Part shown: positions 44,551 through 55,540 of the stretch, one piece after another
Layout: each line of letters starts with the position of its first letter
Position numbering within the stretch: the stretch's first letter is position 1
Assembly (NCBI GenBank): GCA_001557505.1
Contig: LSAX01000003.1
Coordinates: 3,410,001-3,474,000, forward strand
DNA: 64,000 bases
Reading direction: 5' to 3'
DNA from: Reticulascus tulasneorum
Lineage: Eukaryota > Ascomycota > Sordariomycetes > Glomerellales > Reticulascaceae
The notes under the pieces: model-generated
What the model saw: only the letters and a program-made list of their open reading frames with translations
The model's database searches: none
Told to the model about the DNA's origin: nothing
Position numbers and translations under genes: made by a program

Positions 44551-47054
44551 ATGTCCTACGAAGCCTCCGCTTCCGAGGTAGCGGAGGACTACCGTCGAGC
44601 ACTAGAAGACCTAACTACGAACCTGAGATATGAGATCAGCAACTTGACTCTGATAGCCAGGGAAAATACGGAGCATGCCCAGATCATCTCAGATGTCCTT
44701 CAGTCACATATCATGCGGGTATGCGTCTTCAATACTCTCCTGTTTTAGTACACCTTCGCGTTGTACCTTGCAGCCATGACTGTTTGACACATCTAAGGAT
44801 CGTACATTGCCACTCGTTCAATGCTGACATGTTTTCCAGGCGCCACCGCACAAGAAGCTTCCAGCACTCTATGTACTGGATTCGATAGTCAAGAACGTTG
44901 GGACTCCATACACACTCTTCTTTGGCGCGAAGCTTTACCAGACCTTCATGGAGTCATACGCTTCCGTTGACGGCCACGTCCGCCGGAAAATGGACGAGAT
45001 GCTGAAGACGTGGAAAGAGGCAGTGCCTAATTCACTCGACAAGAGACCCGTGTTCCCTCCTGATGTTACTCGTCCTATTGAGAATGCTCTCATCAAGGCG
45101 CGGACTTCGGCTCTTCAAGCCCAGCAGGAACGGCAACAAGGCGGTGCTCTGGGCAGGGCTCGAGGAGCTGCCCCCTATCGAGAGACCCCAACACCCCCAG
45201 GAATGCGACCCGGCTCCATGCAGCCAGGGGGATACAGCCAGCCGAACATGCAGCAGCAGAATGGCGCTCGAGCTCTCAGCGCACAGCTCCCTCCCCACCA
45301 GCAGATGTCGCCATATCAGGTATGTCTTGTTTGCGACCTATTCGATCTCAGTGGAATACTAACAGCCTTCATAGCCTCCCCCAAATCACAGTCAATCCGG
45401 TCCTCAACCGCCAGGCCTAGGTCCTGGTCCGTATCAACCACCTCCCCAAATGGCCTATGGAGCTCACCCTTCTGGGCCACCGCCTAGCGCTGGAATAAGC
45501 ATAGACTCATTGAGTAATGACATCCAGAACCTGATCAGTGCAACGAAGGTGGAGTTTGCACAGAACCCAAATGATGCTAGTATACAAACAAGACTTAGGG
45601 GGTTGCTGGATTTGCAGAGTATACTTCAACGCCAGAACTTGCCTCAGGACCAGCTGGTCCTTGTTAAAAATCAAGTAGCCGAACTTGCTGTAAAAGTAAG
45701 GCCATTCTCGGGCCAAACCACTCCTGCTGCTACACCCGTACTCCATCATCCTCCGCCTTCTCATGCGGCACCTGTAGTTGCGTCTTCTGGGCCTGCCCAG
45801 CAGCCATCGGTGACTCTTGACTCTCTGCTCGGACAAGGAGCTCTAGCAGCTCTCCTGAGTAGACAGTCAGCCACACCGCAGGTGTCGACACCGACGGCCC
45901 CCTTTGCAAGTGTGGCCATCAGAACGCCACCACCTCAGAATCTCGAGGTGCGGCAACCGAGTGCGGCGCCGGCAACAGATCCCATGGCTCTTCTAGCAGG
46001 ATTACGCCAGGCTGGACTTCTCCCTTCGGTGACGCCGACGACGAATGCGAGGCCGCCTCCGACACTCCCGGGGCTCCCTATTCTACCTCTAGGATCACTA
46101 CCCCCTGGGTTTCCACATGTGCCGTCGCCCATGAACCCAGGGCCATTCCGCCCGCCGCCGGGCAATGTGCATGATGTTGAGCTAAGCGCCGCTTCTCTCA
46201 AGCAACGGTGAGCATCAATGACGAGCATAGCGGGTATCAAGTACTGACTGCTGGTGAAGGTTTCGTCCCCAAATGCTCTCATCTCTGCTCGAAGACCTGG
46301 GACCACAATGTACCCAGTGTGGCAGACGATTCAGAAACGACGAGGGGGGCAAAAAGAAGAAGATGGCGCACATGGATTGGCATTTCCGTGTGCACCAACG
46401 AATCGCCGAGTTTGAGAAGCGAGGTCAGCATCGAAGCTGGTATGTTGACCACTTGGTAAGTTCTCACGGCCACACACCCCATCCACACTCCGTCCCCAGG
46501 GGTATTAACGATGTCACAGGATTGGCTCAAGTCTCGAGAGGTTGTAGACGTAGATCACGTCTCGACAACCGAAGACTCATCGTCCGCGCAGGATGGCCAG
46601 GCGAAGAAAGAGGTCAAGCCTCAGTATATCCCCGTGCCGGATCCCTCCAGGGGAATCAACAGCGTGTGCCCCATCTGCCAAGAAAAGTTTGAAAATAAAT
46701 GGTTGGATACTGCCCAGGAGTGGGTCTGGCTGGACACGGTTCTGATAGGGAACCGGGCATACCACCTGAGTTGCCATAGTGAGGCGACGAGAGCCAGAGA
46801 CAGCACCCCAGGCTTCTCCCGGAATACCCCTGAGCCGGTCCTGGGGAAACGAAAAGCAGAGGTGAGTTTTGTGCCGTCGGCACGCCGCAAACTGGGATCT
46901 CAGGACTAACAAGTTGAAGCAGGACGAGCTCAAGTCATTACGGGGAAAGTTTAAAATGGAGGGTACGTGATGATCGTCCGTCTCCCGAAGGCGCGGGGAC
47001 TCAATGGGAAGTGAGTGTGATCACATGCGGGCAGGAGCCCCTCCAGAGGGGTAG
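44551..47054 (+). CDS. PCF11: mRNA cleavage and polyadenylation factor Pcf11
   Basis: Seven exons: 44551-44718, 44840-45319, 45375-46207, 46260-46455, 46520-46861, 46923-46962 and 47035-47054; 692 aa. Residues about 5-135 are the CTD-interaction domain (LTTNLRYEISNLTLIARE, then KKLPALYVLDSIVKNVG), which binds the phosphorylated tail of RNA polymerase II. A Pro/Gln-rich middle includes a short helical block (SIDSLSNDIQNLISATK). Two zinc-binding parts follow: CTQCGRRF with HMDWHFRVH, and CPICQEKFENKWLD with HLSCH. Pcf11 belongs to cleavage factor IA and couples 3'-end processing to termination. If the last intron is retained, the protein ends four residues after KFKMEG at 46970 instead of EGAPPEG. 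Confidence 0.9.
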
Positions 47055-47326
47055 TTGATATCATGAGATGACGGCCGGCACTAGACCGGTCAAAGCGTCC
47101 ATGAACTGGGCGAGCCGAACTGGGATTTTGGCGAAGACGGGGATGTCGTGCAGGACATCTAGATGTCCTTTTCAAACGAAAATCAATAGCACTAGAGCAC
47201 TAGAGCACGCCTGGATACAGGACGGCGCAAAGAAAGCATCATTAGCGAGTCGTTTAATACAACCATTATACAAGTACACTATCTTAGAAACCGTGACCCA
47301 CCAGCGAGGAGGAGTTTTGAGCAAGG

Positions 47327-48346
47327 CTACACCTCTCCAATCGAGGCCTTGAACTCATCCAGGCACGACTTCCACGCCTCCTTCCCATCCCCCTCAGCCC
47401 AAGAGCCAACCTTCTCGATCCCAGTCAGGTCTTCCACCATGTGCGCCTGATCCGTGGTGCCATCCAGCACCGTCGTCCCGCCGAGTCCCAGCACCAACGC
47501 ATAGAGCGCCACCTCCTTGCCCACGGCAGCCTCGGCGCTCAGCCTGGCCACGGCCCGGCTCTTGAGCAGCTGCGGGTTTCCAGACAGCGTCCAAAAGGTC
47601 TGGAAGACGATGTCGCGTTCGCGGCAGAAGGCACGGAGGCCGGTCTCGTACTCGGTCCTCGCATAGAATCGGTTCTGCACCACGGCCGGCTTGACCTTGG
47701 CTTCCTCGTAGAGAAGGCGCAGCTCGCCGAGCGAGACGTTGGAGATGCCGAGGCGGTGGATCTTGGCTGGCACGTACGACTCGAGGACTTTCCAGGCGCG
47801 GGCCGTGGCGGCCGGGGTGTCCATGGGCGAATGCATGACCATGGAGTCGATGTAGGGGTCGCAATCCGGCGTGGCGAGGTTCCGCAGCGAGCTCGCGACG
47901 GAGGCGTGGACCCTGTCCTCCAGCGGAGCATCTGGATCGAAGGGCCGCACGCTGGGATCACTGGCACCGGCGCCGGGGGAGAATTTGGTCTGCAGGAAGA
48001 TGGCGGAGCGGGAGACGATGCCGTCTGTCACAGCGCGGCGCAGGCCGAGGCCGACGGCGGGCTCGTCGTAGTGTTGCGGCTGGGCGGCGGTGTCGATGCC
48101 GCGGAAGCCGGAGGCGAGGGCCGTATGGACGAGGTCGGAGGTGCGGGACTTCTTCCACGCGGTGCCGTAGACTAGGCGCGGGGTTGTGCTTGGTGGCGAG
48201 CCGGAGAGGGGGAGGGGAGTGGAGAGGGCGGGAGATTGGGCCATGGCTGGGTTGGTGAGTTGGCTGAAGGGGCGGGAGATGCTAGGTCCAGTTCGTAGGT
48301 ATAGTTTGTGTAAATCGAGTCGGACTGCGTGCCGATGGGGAGGCAT
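47327..48346 (-). CDS. Aldo/keto reductase family protein
   Basis: Single exon, 339 aa from the ATG at 48346; a second in-frame ATG at 48244 (MAQSPALS) would give 305 aa. The segment between the two starts is Arg/His/Leu-rich and could be a mitochondrial presequence. The AKR tetrad is visible: Asp in GFRGIDTA (about 85), Tyr in PQHYDEPAVG (about 93), Lys in FLQTKFSP and His in MVMHSP. Later blocks are RLGISNVSLGEL, VVQNRFYART and LGGTTVLDGTT. The enzyme should reduce carbonyl compounds with NADPH in a TIM barrel; the substrate is unknown. It is divergent from a xylose dehydrogenase-type gene, which may hint at sugar metabolism. Confidence 0.86.
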   Translation of the reverse strand: MPPHRHAVRLDLHKLYLRTGPSISRPFSQLTNPAMAQSPALSTPLPLSGSPPSTTPRLVYGTAWKKSRTSDLVHTALASGFRGIDTAAQPQHYDEPAVGLGLRRAVTDGIVSRSAIFLQTKFSPGAGASDPSVRPFDPDAPLEDRVHASVASSLRNLATPDCDPYIDSMVMHSPMDTPAATARAWKVLESYVPAKIHRLGISNVSLGELRLLYEEAKVKPAVVQNRFYARTEYETGLRAFCRERDIVFQTFWTLSGNPQLLKSRAVARLSAEAAVGKEVALYALVLGLGGTTVLDGTTDQAHMVEDLTGIEKVGSWAEGDGKEAWKSCLDEFKASIGEV

Positions 48347-49395
48347 TGATTGGCGATGATGGAGGCACAATGCGTGTCACGGTCGGGAAAGGAGTGATGG
48401 ATCTGGGTCTAAGTGAGCGGACGCCAGGTGACAGTTGTTAATAGCAGTTTGTTTAGTGCGTTGAGTGCTCAGGTAATTGGTTGCTAGTGGGCAGGAGGCT
48501 CATGCCGTGCTGCGTGTATACCCCTGCTTATGGCACGTCTTCTCCATTACTCAAAGGTATCTATCTAGTAGCAGGCAAGGTACATAACAGTACGCAGTTT
48601 GTGGGCAGGTAATTCCTATATCGGTCCTTGAAGGGCATATGCCATCCCGTTCTTAGTCATTCAGTTAGCATCGTGTATGGAATGGTGGGCGGGGACGTGC
48701 GCCCCAGCCAAGTCATGACGTCGCCGGGATAACCCCTCCGCGGGGTCATTTTCGGTGATATTTCATGCAAAAAACCCACTGAGCCCAGGTCTTCTCAACA
48801 ACCAAGATAGCCGGCCCAATTGACCTCATAGACTCTTGCCCGCCAAGTATGTCTAGTAGTAGCCTTCAGAGACCCGAGTGTTAAAGGGATTGGAAACAGG
48901 CAAGAGGCGAAAGAAACGCCATGCATCACTAGGTGCCATGGGGTGATGCGCTTCCAGTTTAAGTGCTGATGAAACACGGCCCTATTACCTTAACTGCAAC
49001 AAAGCCTCACAAACCCCAATTTATCCGGAACAAACCAGACCAAGCCCTAGCTGGACAAAGGCAGCACACTAACGGCAATGCGGGAAGGGGAGCTCACATC
49101 AGTTGCGTATCTTGGCGAAAAAGATGGGCATGTCCGCCGCGCCGAACCACCAGCTCCATGTGATGCGGGAGTAGCTACCCCGCAGCCATGCAGACGTCGA
49201 CTATAAAATCTTATAAGTACTGCACACGGTACCTTGCTTGATGGAGGGGCAGACCGTGAACAGCTTCAAAACCTCCATCTCGCAGCGAGCACTACGTCGA
49301 ACCTCTGGTCCCATTGCCCCCAGCCCATACAAGACCTCCAACTGTGCTGACCTAAGCCTCCCAATTGACAACAACATACCTCCCACCCAGCCAAG
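48347..49395. promoter_or_regulatory. Divergent promoter between the two oxidoreductase genes
   Basis: About 1 kb between the aldo/keto reductase (-) and the xylose dehydrogenase-type gene (+). No reading frame is supported. A cluster of CreA/Cre1-type words occurs at 48689-48745. The classical xylanase-regulator word GGCTAA was not found on either strand. Confidence 0.5.
48689..48745. promoter_or_regulatory. Cluster of SYGGRG (CreA/Cre1-type) words
   Basis: Within 57 bp there are four matches to the carbon-catabolite repressor consensus SYGGRG: GCGGGG at 48689-48694, its kind inverted (CCCCAG) at 48702-48707, CTCCGC at 48736-48741 and GCGGGG at 48740-48745. The last two overlap by two bases. 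Single matches are common by chance in GC-rich DNA; the clustering is the only support. Confidence 0.3.
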
Positions 49396-50662
49396 ATGGC
49401 CTCCTCAGTACCCTACACCCTGAAATGGGGCATCATGGCCACCGGCTGGATCGCCGAAACCTTCAGCAAGGACCTCCTCACAAACCCCTCCTCCCGCGGC
49501 GTGACCGACGTCGCCCACTCCATCGTCGCCGTCTCCTCTTCCACTTCGGCCCAGAGGGCGACCGACTTCATCACCAAGATCAACGCCCCCTCCTCCGCCA
49601 AGGCCTACGGCTCCTACGCCGAGCTGGTGCGCGACCCGGACGTCGACATCGTCTACGTCGCCACCCCACACAGCCACCATTTCCAAAACACCATGCTGGC
49701 CCTCGAGGCCGGCAAGCACGTGCTGTGCGAGAAGGCCTTCACCGTCACGGCCGAGCAGGCGAGAATCCTGGTCGACGTGGCGAGGACGAAGAAGCTGTTC
49801 CTGATGGAGGCCGTTTGGACGAGGTACTTCCCGCTGAGTATTAAAGTCAGGGAGTTGATCAGCTCGGGTGCTATCGGGGATGTCTATCGTGTTATCGGTA
49901 AGTTGCTGCTGCTGCTGCTACTGCTCCGATCTTCAGCTTGAAATAAACCGAAGATGGAGCTACAACTGACCTTATCGGGTAGCCGATCTCTCGCTTAACA
50001 ACGACGAACCCGAGGGAAAGCTGTCATTCGCGGACTCTCACCGAATGGTGAACCCCGATCTCGCAGGCGGGGCGCTCTTGGACCTGGGGATTTACTCACT
50101 AACATGGCTCTTCCAAATGCTGTACCACATCCAGCCCGAGGCCGAAAAGGAGGCGCCCACCGTGCTCGCCGCCATGCACAAGTACAGCACCGGCGTGGAC
50201 GAGACGAGCAGCATCATCCTTCACTTCCCCAAGCATCGCAGCACGGGCATCGCCCTGACCTCGATGCGCGTGGCCACCGACCCGGACGGCAAGGCGACCG
50301 CCGGCGCAGCCATGCGCATCCAGGGCTCCGGCGGCGAGATCCAGGTGGCCCACCCAGCCTACTGCCCGCTGCAGTACCGGGTCATCAAGAAGGATGGCGG
50401 CGGCAAGGTCGAGGTTGTCGACTGCCCCATCCCCAAAGACGAGAAGACAGGCTGGGGCCATGGCATGTTCTGGGAGGCTGACGAGTGCGCCCGCTGCCTG
50501 CGCGACGGCAAGCTGGAAAGCGACACGCTGCCGCTGAGCGAGAGCATCGTTATTATGGAGACGATGGACAAGGCGTTGGAGCAGGGAGGGGTGGTGTACC
50601 CGGAGCTGATCACGACCCATGTATATGATGCCCAAAGCCCACTCAACACCGGCAAGAAGTGA
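49396..50662 (+). CDS. Gfo/Idh/MocA oxidoreductase, NADP D-xylose dehydrogenase / dihydrodiol dehydrogenase type
   Basis: Two exons, 49396-49897 and 49983-50662, with an 85-nt intron containing a CTG microsatellite; 393 aa, the usual length for the group. The N-terminal Rossmann fold has GIMATGWIAE, and AGKHVLCEKAFTVT replaces the usual EKP motif by EKA. The blocks LFLMEAVWTRYFP and GGALLDLGIYSLT are typical of dimeric dihydrodiol dehydrogenases and of fungal D-xylose 1-dehydrogenase (Trichoderma Xyd1 type). That enzyme oxidises D-xylose to xylono-lactone with NADP. Substrate choice within the group cannot be read from sequence. Splicing joins RVI to ADLSLNNDE in frame. Confidence 0.87.
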
Positions 50663-52317
50663 GCTTGTTGGGACCCCCCCTAGCTAGTCATAGGATCAAA
50701 CGTAATCAAGGAAACCAGCGATTCAGTCGAGCCGTCGCATCCATCTTGGCTCTGATGTGGATCCTCGATAACCTCCATCCGGTTCGTGAAAGTGGAGGAG
50801 TGGACCTCGGGACACTAAAGGTGGCCTGACGCGCATATCCGTCCTGCACGGCGCAGGCTCTTGGCTGATCATTCTTTCTTGATATTATTGCTGGGTATCT
50901 TGTGTGTGAGAGTAGTAGGTAGTGCCCGGCGCAGGAAGGTATGCAAACTGCCCCGGTAAAACTAAGAGGCGATTCGTGCGCTTAAGGTCGCATGTCGTAT
51001 GATCAATGGAATATGCCCTGCAAGGCAAGGGCAGCCTTTGCGAGGCATTCCGACCATGACAGGGTCTAGGCCCCGATGCGTTGGGGTCGAGACGCCCAGT
51101 TCCTGTTTTCTTGGGTCCCAAATAACATTGCATGCTTGTAGATGCTCTCCTACATCTTTTCGCATCTCTGATAGTCAAGATAACAAGTCTATCGAGCTTG
51201 GAGCTGGTGTATCAGTGGGATGAGTTCCCCTATCGTGTTCCCAGATTGTGCCAACTAGTTGGGCGTCAAGAACGCGACGACTAAGACCTAGTCCAGAGAA
51301 CCTGGTAACTTACCTGCATGGTTCGATATCCCGGGTTCGCGAGGACCTGCCGCCTGCCAAACCCATGCATGATATTATCCACGCAGGCAAAACGTCCCTG
51401 AGGGGGCGAGGTCGGCCTTTCTTTTTTCTATTTTGGGGTTTTCCTGTTTGCTTTAGCTTCGGAGGGCCTTCGGTGTCCCATCTCATGTGCTCTCGGCTTC
51501 GTCGCGACCGAAGCTGTCTTTTTCTCTTTCGGCAGGATTTATATGAAATCCGTTGCGAGGCAGAGGCTCGCTTGCCTATTACTTCATATGTGTGTGCGTA
51601 TGCGTCCAGGTGGGAATCTAGTCGCTACTCCGTGCGGAACTATACCGCGTAATTAGAATATACAGACTAAGAGTGACTGGTAACGGGTGCGTCCGTGCGT
51701 CGTGGGGAGATATCTTTTTGTAAGGTATTTTGGGTCGGAAAGCTTTCAGATGTCGAACAAACTTACATGCGTTCATAAAATACCAATCCCAGCCATATGC
51801 AGCACGCCTTCATTCGCCCTCCGCGGATTTTACTACGAGCACTACGTATTTGTGCATACCTAGCTGCACATCCGTACATGCAACATACATAGATACGTAC
51901 ATACATACAAACCCAAGACTCGACAGCGGGGCCGCCGTCCTGCACGCTTTGACGTCGCTTCACATCAAATTCCCACAATCCTCTCACCTAGACTCTCTCC
52001 ACAACCGCCAACATCCCAATCCCCCCCCCCGCCCTCATCAACCAACCCGTTTCCCAGCCCATGCACACGCACCGTTTCCTCCTCACGCCACCTAATTTCG
52101 GCCCAGACGCGCCGCCCTGGCCACACACCTTTCCCCGGTTAGCGAGCCCGAACCTTAAGTAAACCGCAGCGTGTGTGCCCGCGCGCACCCCAGGAACCTG
52201 TCAACCCAACGAGCTTGGGCTAGTTCCCGCTACGCCTGTTTCCAACGTGCCGGGGCCCCTAAGCAGCAGAGCCCACGCACACGCCCCCCCCCCCCCCCCC
52301 TCGTCGTTGCATCCCAG
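50663..52317. other. Intergenic region upstream of TRM9
   Basis: 1.65 kb with no supported gene. C runs occur at 52021-52030 and 52284-52300, the second ending 17 nt before the TRM9 start. CATA/TACA-rich repeats lie near 51860-51910. The remainder is mixed sequence. Confidence 0.55.
52284..52300 (+). repeat. 17-nt poly-C run just before the TRM9 start codon
   Basis: Seventeen consecutive C residues end 17 nt upstream of the ATG at 52318, so the run is probably in the 5' leader of the mRNA. It could hinder scanning or vary in length between isolates; this is inference. Confidence 0.85.
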
Positions 52318-53328
52318 ATGGCGGGCGATCAGGCGCGCTCTGTTGGACGCGACCTTTCCGGGACCCGAGCGCCGGGTGTGTCCAGGGTGGACTACTCACC
52401 TGATGCGGAAGGTCCCCCGTCTGTACCCTGTGGGAGTGGAAGCGAGGCGAGGACCGAGGGTTGTCAGCTTGGAACTGGGTTTGGGAACGCGGATGGAACT
52501 GGGAGTGGGCTGGACCCAACGCTTGAGGTCGATGTTGAGGTCGAGGTCGGGGCAAAGGCAGCGGCAGAGGGGGAAGCAGAGGACGTTGCACCAGGAAAGG
52601 AAGCGAATCCTCAGTCCGAGGGGACCAAGACCAGCGAGGCAGAGGCAGAGGCAGAGGCAGAGGCAGTAGCCTACGAGGCCCAGCACGTCCATACGGTCTA
52701 CGACGCCATCGCCTCCCACTTCTCCTCCACTCGCTACAAGCCCTGGCCCCTCGTCTCCTCCTTCTTGGATGCCCTCCCCCCCGGCGCCGTCGGCCTCGAC
52801 ATCGGCTGCGGCAACGGCAAGTACCTGTCCGTCAACCCCGCCGTCTTCACCATCGGCTCCGACCGAAGCCCGAACCTCGTCGCCCTGGCCCGCGAGCGCG
52901 AGCACCACCGCTCCCTGAGCGACGCCATGGTCGCCGACTCCCTCTCCCTGCCCTACCGCGACGCCAGCGTTGACTTCGCAATCTGCATCGCCGTCGTCCA
53001 CCACCTCTCCACCCGCGACCGCCGCATCGACGCTGTACGCCAGCTGCTCCGCTGCCTGCGTCCCGAGGGGAGCGCCCTGGTCTACGTCTGGGCCCTGGAG
53101 CAGGGCGGCAGTCGGAGGGGCTGGGACGAGGGCGGCGAGCAGGACCTGCTCGTGCCGTGGGTCATGAAGGCCAAGCAGCAGCAGGACGCCACCTACCAGC
53201 GCTACTACCATCTTTACAAGAAAGGCGAGCTCGAGGACGACGTGCTCGCTGCCGGCGGTGCGGTCCTCAGCAGTGGCTACGAGAAGGACAACTGGTGGGC
53301 GATATGTAGGAGGCTCGCGAACGAATAA
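52318..53328 (+). CDS. TRM9: tRNA (carboxymethyluridine-34) methyltransferase Trm9
   Basis: Single exon, 336 aa; the start is the first ATG in frame at 52318. Residues 1-120 are low-complexity and acidic, with five Glu-Ala pairs coded by a perfect GAGGCA tandem. The methyltransferase core begins at AQHVHTVYDAIASHFSSTRY and continues with the SAM motif GLDIGCGNGKYL (about 159-170), the GSDRSPNLV segment, FAICIAVVHHLSTRDRR and LRPEGSALVYVWALEQ. It ends with the family-typical YYHLYKKGELEDDV and WWAICRRL. Trm9, with Trm112, methylates cm5U at the tRNA wobble position after Elongator. The long acidic N-terminus exceeds the yeast protein. High third-position GC produces large false frames on the other strand. 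Confidence 0.92.
   Translation: MAGDQARSVGRDLSGTRAPGVSRVDYSPDAEGPPSVPCGSGSEARTEGCQLGTGFGNADGTGSGLDPTLEVDVEVEVGAKAAAEGEAEDVAPGKEANPQSEGTKTSEAEAEAEAEAVAYEAQHVHTVYDAIASHFSSTRYKPWPLVSSFLDALPPGAVGLDIGCGNGKYLSVNPAVFTIGSDRSPNLVALAREREHHRSLSDAMVADSLSLPYRDASVDFAICIAVVHHLSTRDRRIDAVRQLLRCLRPEGSALVYVWALEQGGSRRGWDEGGEQDLLVPWVMKAKQQQDATYQRYYHLYKKGELEDDVLAAGGAVLSSGYEKDNWWAICRRLANE
52636..52665 (+). repeat. GAGGCA hexanucleotide tandem (5 units) in TRM9
   Basis: Five perfect GAGGCA units code for an alternating Glu-Ala stretch just before the methyltransferase domain. It keeps the reading frame at any unit number and so may vary in length. Confidence 0.9.
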
Positions 53329-54172
53329 CATGAATCAAAAAAGAAGCAGAAAAGCAAGAAAAAAGGCAAAATAACCACCGTAAAAATCCGGTTTCCCATG
53401 GTTTATTACACTGTAAGGACAGTTCCCCGTACCTGCTACCTGTACATGCCTCGCGAGTTTCCCCCCTCACAGGAATCTAAAAGCTTAGATCAGATCTATC
53501 ATGACATGGCTGTTCGTTTTCCCATCATCTTCGTGTTCTCCTTCCGAGTCGCTCATGAAAAAAAAGCACAAAAAACAGTAACCATGGACCGCGAGTCGGC
53601 AACGACAGACGAAACTCCTCGATTGACCGACCACACCGGACAAACTCTAGCCCAACCATCCAACCCACCCAGCCCAACTCAATCCAAACCCCCTTCTTCT
53701 CTTGGCCCGAAACCCCTTTCGCCTTGGGTGTCGTTGGAAAATTCATCAACTTTTTTCTTTAGTCTTTGCGCCCGCTCTCTCCCTGAGGTAGGTAAATAAA
53801 TAAAAATAGCAATGACAGTCAAACAACACGACATGAAAAAGTAGATAAGGGGGGAAAGCAACTCCTCGACCCCTTTCCCCCGAGCCAGCAACATGAATAT
53901 CTTTGCGCAAAACATATGGGTTTTCCGTCCTCCGCTCCATGCATGCCAATGCAGTCGTGTAATGATGATGAAAGAAACTGGCCGTAGAAGTAGACTTAAA
54001 GGGTATTGCTCCAGTCCTATGCAACATGCCGTGTCCCTGTATCTTTTTTGCTGTTCCCATGCTTCGTGAAAAGGGTTTCGTCACTAATAAGAAAAAAAAA
54101 CACAACTCCGATTTCGCCACGCAATCCTCGCAGTTATGCCCGTTCCGTCTCTCCCACTCGCTTGTCGGTGTT
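53329..54172. other. Convergent intergenic region
   Basis: 3' flanks of TRM9 (+) and the Myb gene (-), 844 bp, A-rich after the TRM9 stop. A GAGGTAGGTAAAT tract lies at 53785-53797. No gene is seen. Confidence 0.55.
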
Positions 54173-55540
54173 CTAGTGTCTGCGCCGCGTGCTTTCCCGC
54201 GATCCCAGGTTCGGGCTGGCCCGTCTCTTGGGCCCACCCATATCGTGCGGCGGGTAATACGCAGGTGCGGGAAGCAGCGGTCCCGGACTTGCCGTGCCGC
54301 TTGGGACGGGACTCGCGCTCGGAACGCCCATCGAATACGCCGGGGTGCTGTACGGGCTGACTCCTGTTGTTAGCTCCGCGACACCGGGGAGCATTCCTCC
54401 TCCTCGCCCTTGCGGGTGGCCTTGGATCGGAGCCAGCCCAGGACCACCGGGACCTATTCCACCTAGCCCAAGAACCTCGTGCGGGTCGTGACCCATTGGA
54501 GGCGGAGGAGGAATGCTATCTCGTCGAGCAGCAATGGCCCGCCCTCCCACGATAGGCGATATTCCTGGCGTACGACCGTAGCGCGGCGCTGGTCCTGGGA
54601 TGTCTCGAGGTAGGCTGCCCTGCGATTGCGAATGCATGTGGCCACGAGACGGCGATTGTCGGTGGCCTGGATGGGGCGGATCAACATGAACTGCGGCGAG
54701 AGAAAAGGGCACTACACCGGCACGCCGTGCCATGTCGGCTTCGCCAAGTTGCCAGTGCATTGCTTCCGCTGCGCGCCATGGAACCGCCATCTCTTCAGCA
54801 ACCTTCGCCCACATTTCCGGCTTGAATCTGATTCCAAGTTAGTTATCTGCTAGACCTGCTCAGTAACACCAAGTTAAATGACAAAGAGCGGCCACGGCAC
54901 GCCAATCTCTGCGCGTGTTTCGGCCCGAGTCATCCAACATGCTGTGGTCAAACCCTTACCTTTCGTACAGCCTTGCGAGCTTGTTCTTCCGCTCCTCGTC
55001 CCATTCGCTCCGTCTTTCGAGGTAGTTCTGGTAGTGAAGGCGACAGCTTATGGCGCTCCGTCCTGGTAGTCGTTTCGAGATGTCCTCCCATTTCATTCCG
55101 CTCCCCCGAAGCTCGATGATTAGCGCGTCCTCCTCTGGCGACCACTTGCTCTGTTTCTTGGCCGGGGATTCAGATACTTGAGGCGGCATGGCACGTTTAC
55201 CGCTCGCTCCCGGACCAAGTGCTGCTACAGGCGGCGCGCCATACGGAGGCAGTCCGCTGATAGGCGCTGTGGTCGCCGTCGTTACTGTTGTTGGCGAGAC
55301 AGAAGAAGTCGATCGGATGTAGTGGGGAGGGGCAGAGGAGGACTCATTTGAGTCGGGGGCCTTGAGAAGTGACGCGATATCCACGGTGACGGTTGTTCCG
55401 CCTAGGCTCCTTGGATACGCTCTTATGTCATGGGCGCGAGCGATTCGCGCCAGTTTTTCGGTTTGCGTGGTGGTGCCGGTGATGGGCTGGTTTGTTGCTG
55501 TGGTTCGAAGGTACGACAGTTCTAGGGTTGCCCGAATCAA
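54173..55540 (-). CDS. Myb-like DNA-binding protein (5' end unresolved)
   Basis: Two exons are clear: from upstream of about 55540 to 54960, and 54827-54173, with a 132-nt intron (TAACTAACTT branch region). Together they give about 412 aa from 55540. The core at about residues 125-225 has two SANT/Myb-type repeats: KWSPEEDALIIELRGSGMKW with LPGRSAISCRLHYQNYL, then ERRSEWDEERKNKLARLY joined by splicing to ERFKPEMWAKVAEEM. The N-terminal part has a conserved-looking GGTTVTVDIASLL. The C-terminus is Pro/Gly-rich and ends with Arg/His. The open frame contains no ATG upstream of the one at the MPPQVSES segment, so a start in a separate upstream exon is likely. A transcriptional role is inferred from the repeats. 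Confidence 0.8.

Noticed and set aside
47441..48175. 244-codon open frame on the plus strand
   Set aside because: Antisense shadow of the aldo/keto reductase; the composition is Gly/Val/Glu-rich with no recognisable domain.
52396..53331. 311-codon open frame on the minus strand
   Set aside because: Antisense shadow of TRM9, which has clear methyltransferase motifs on the plus strand.
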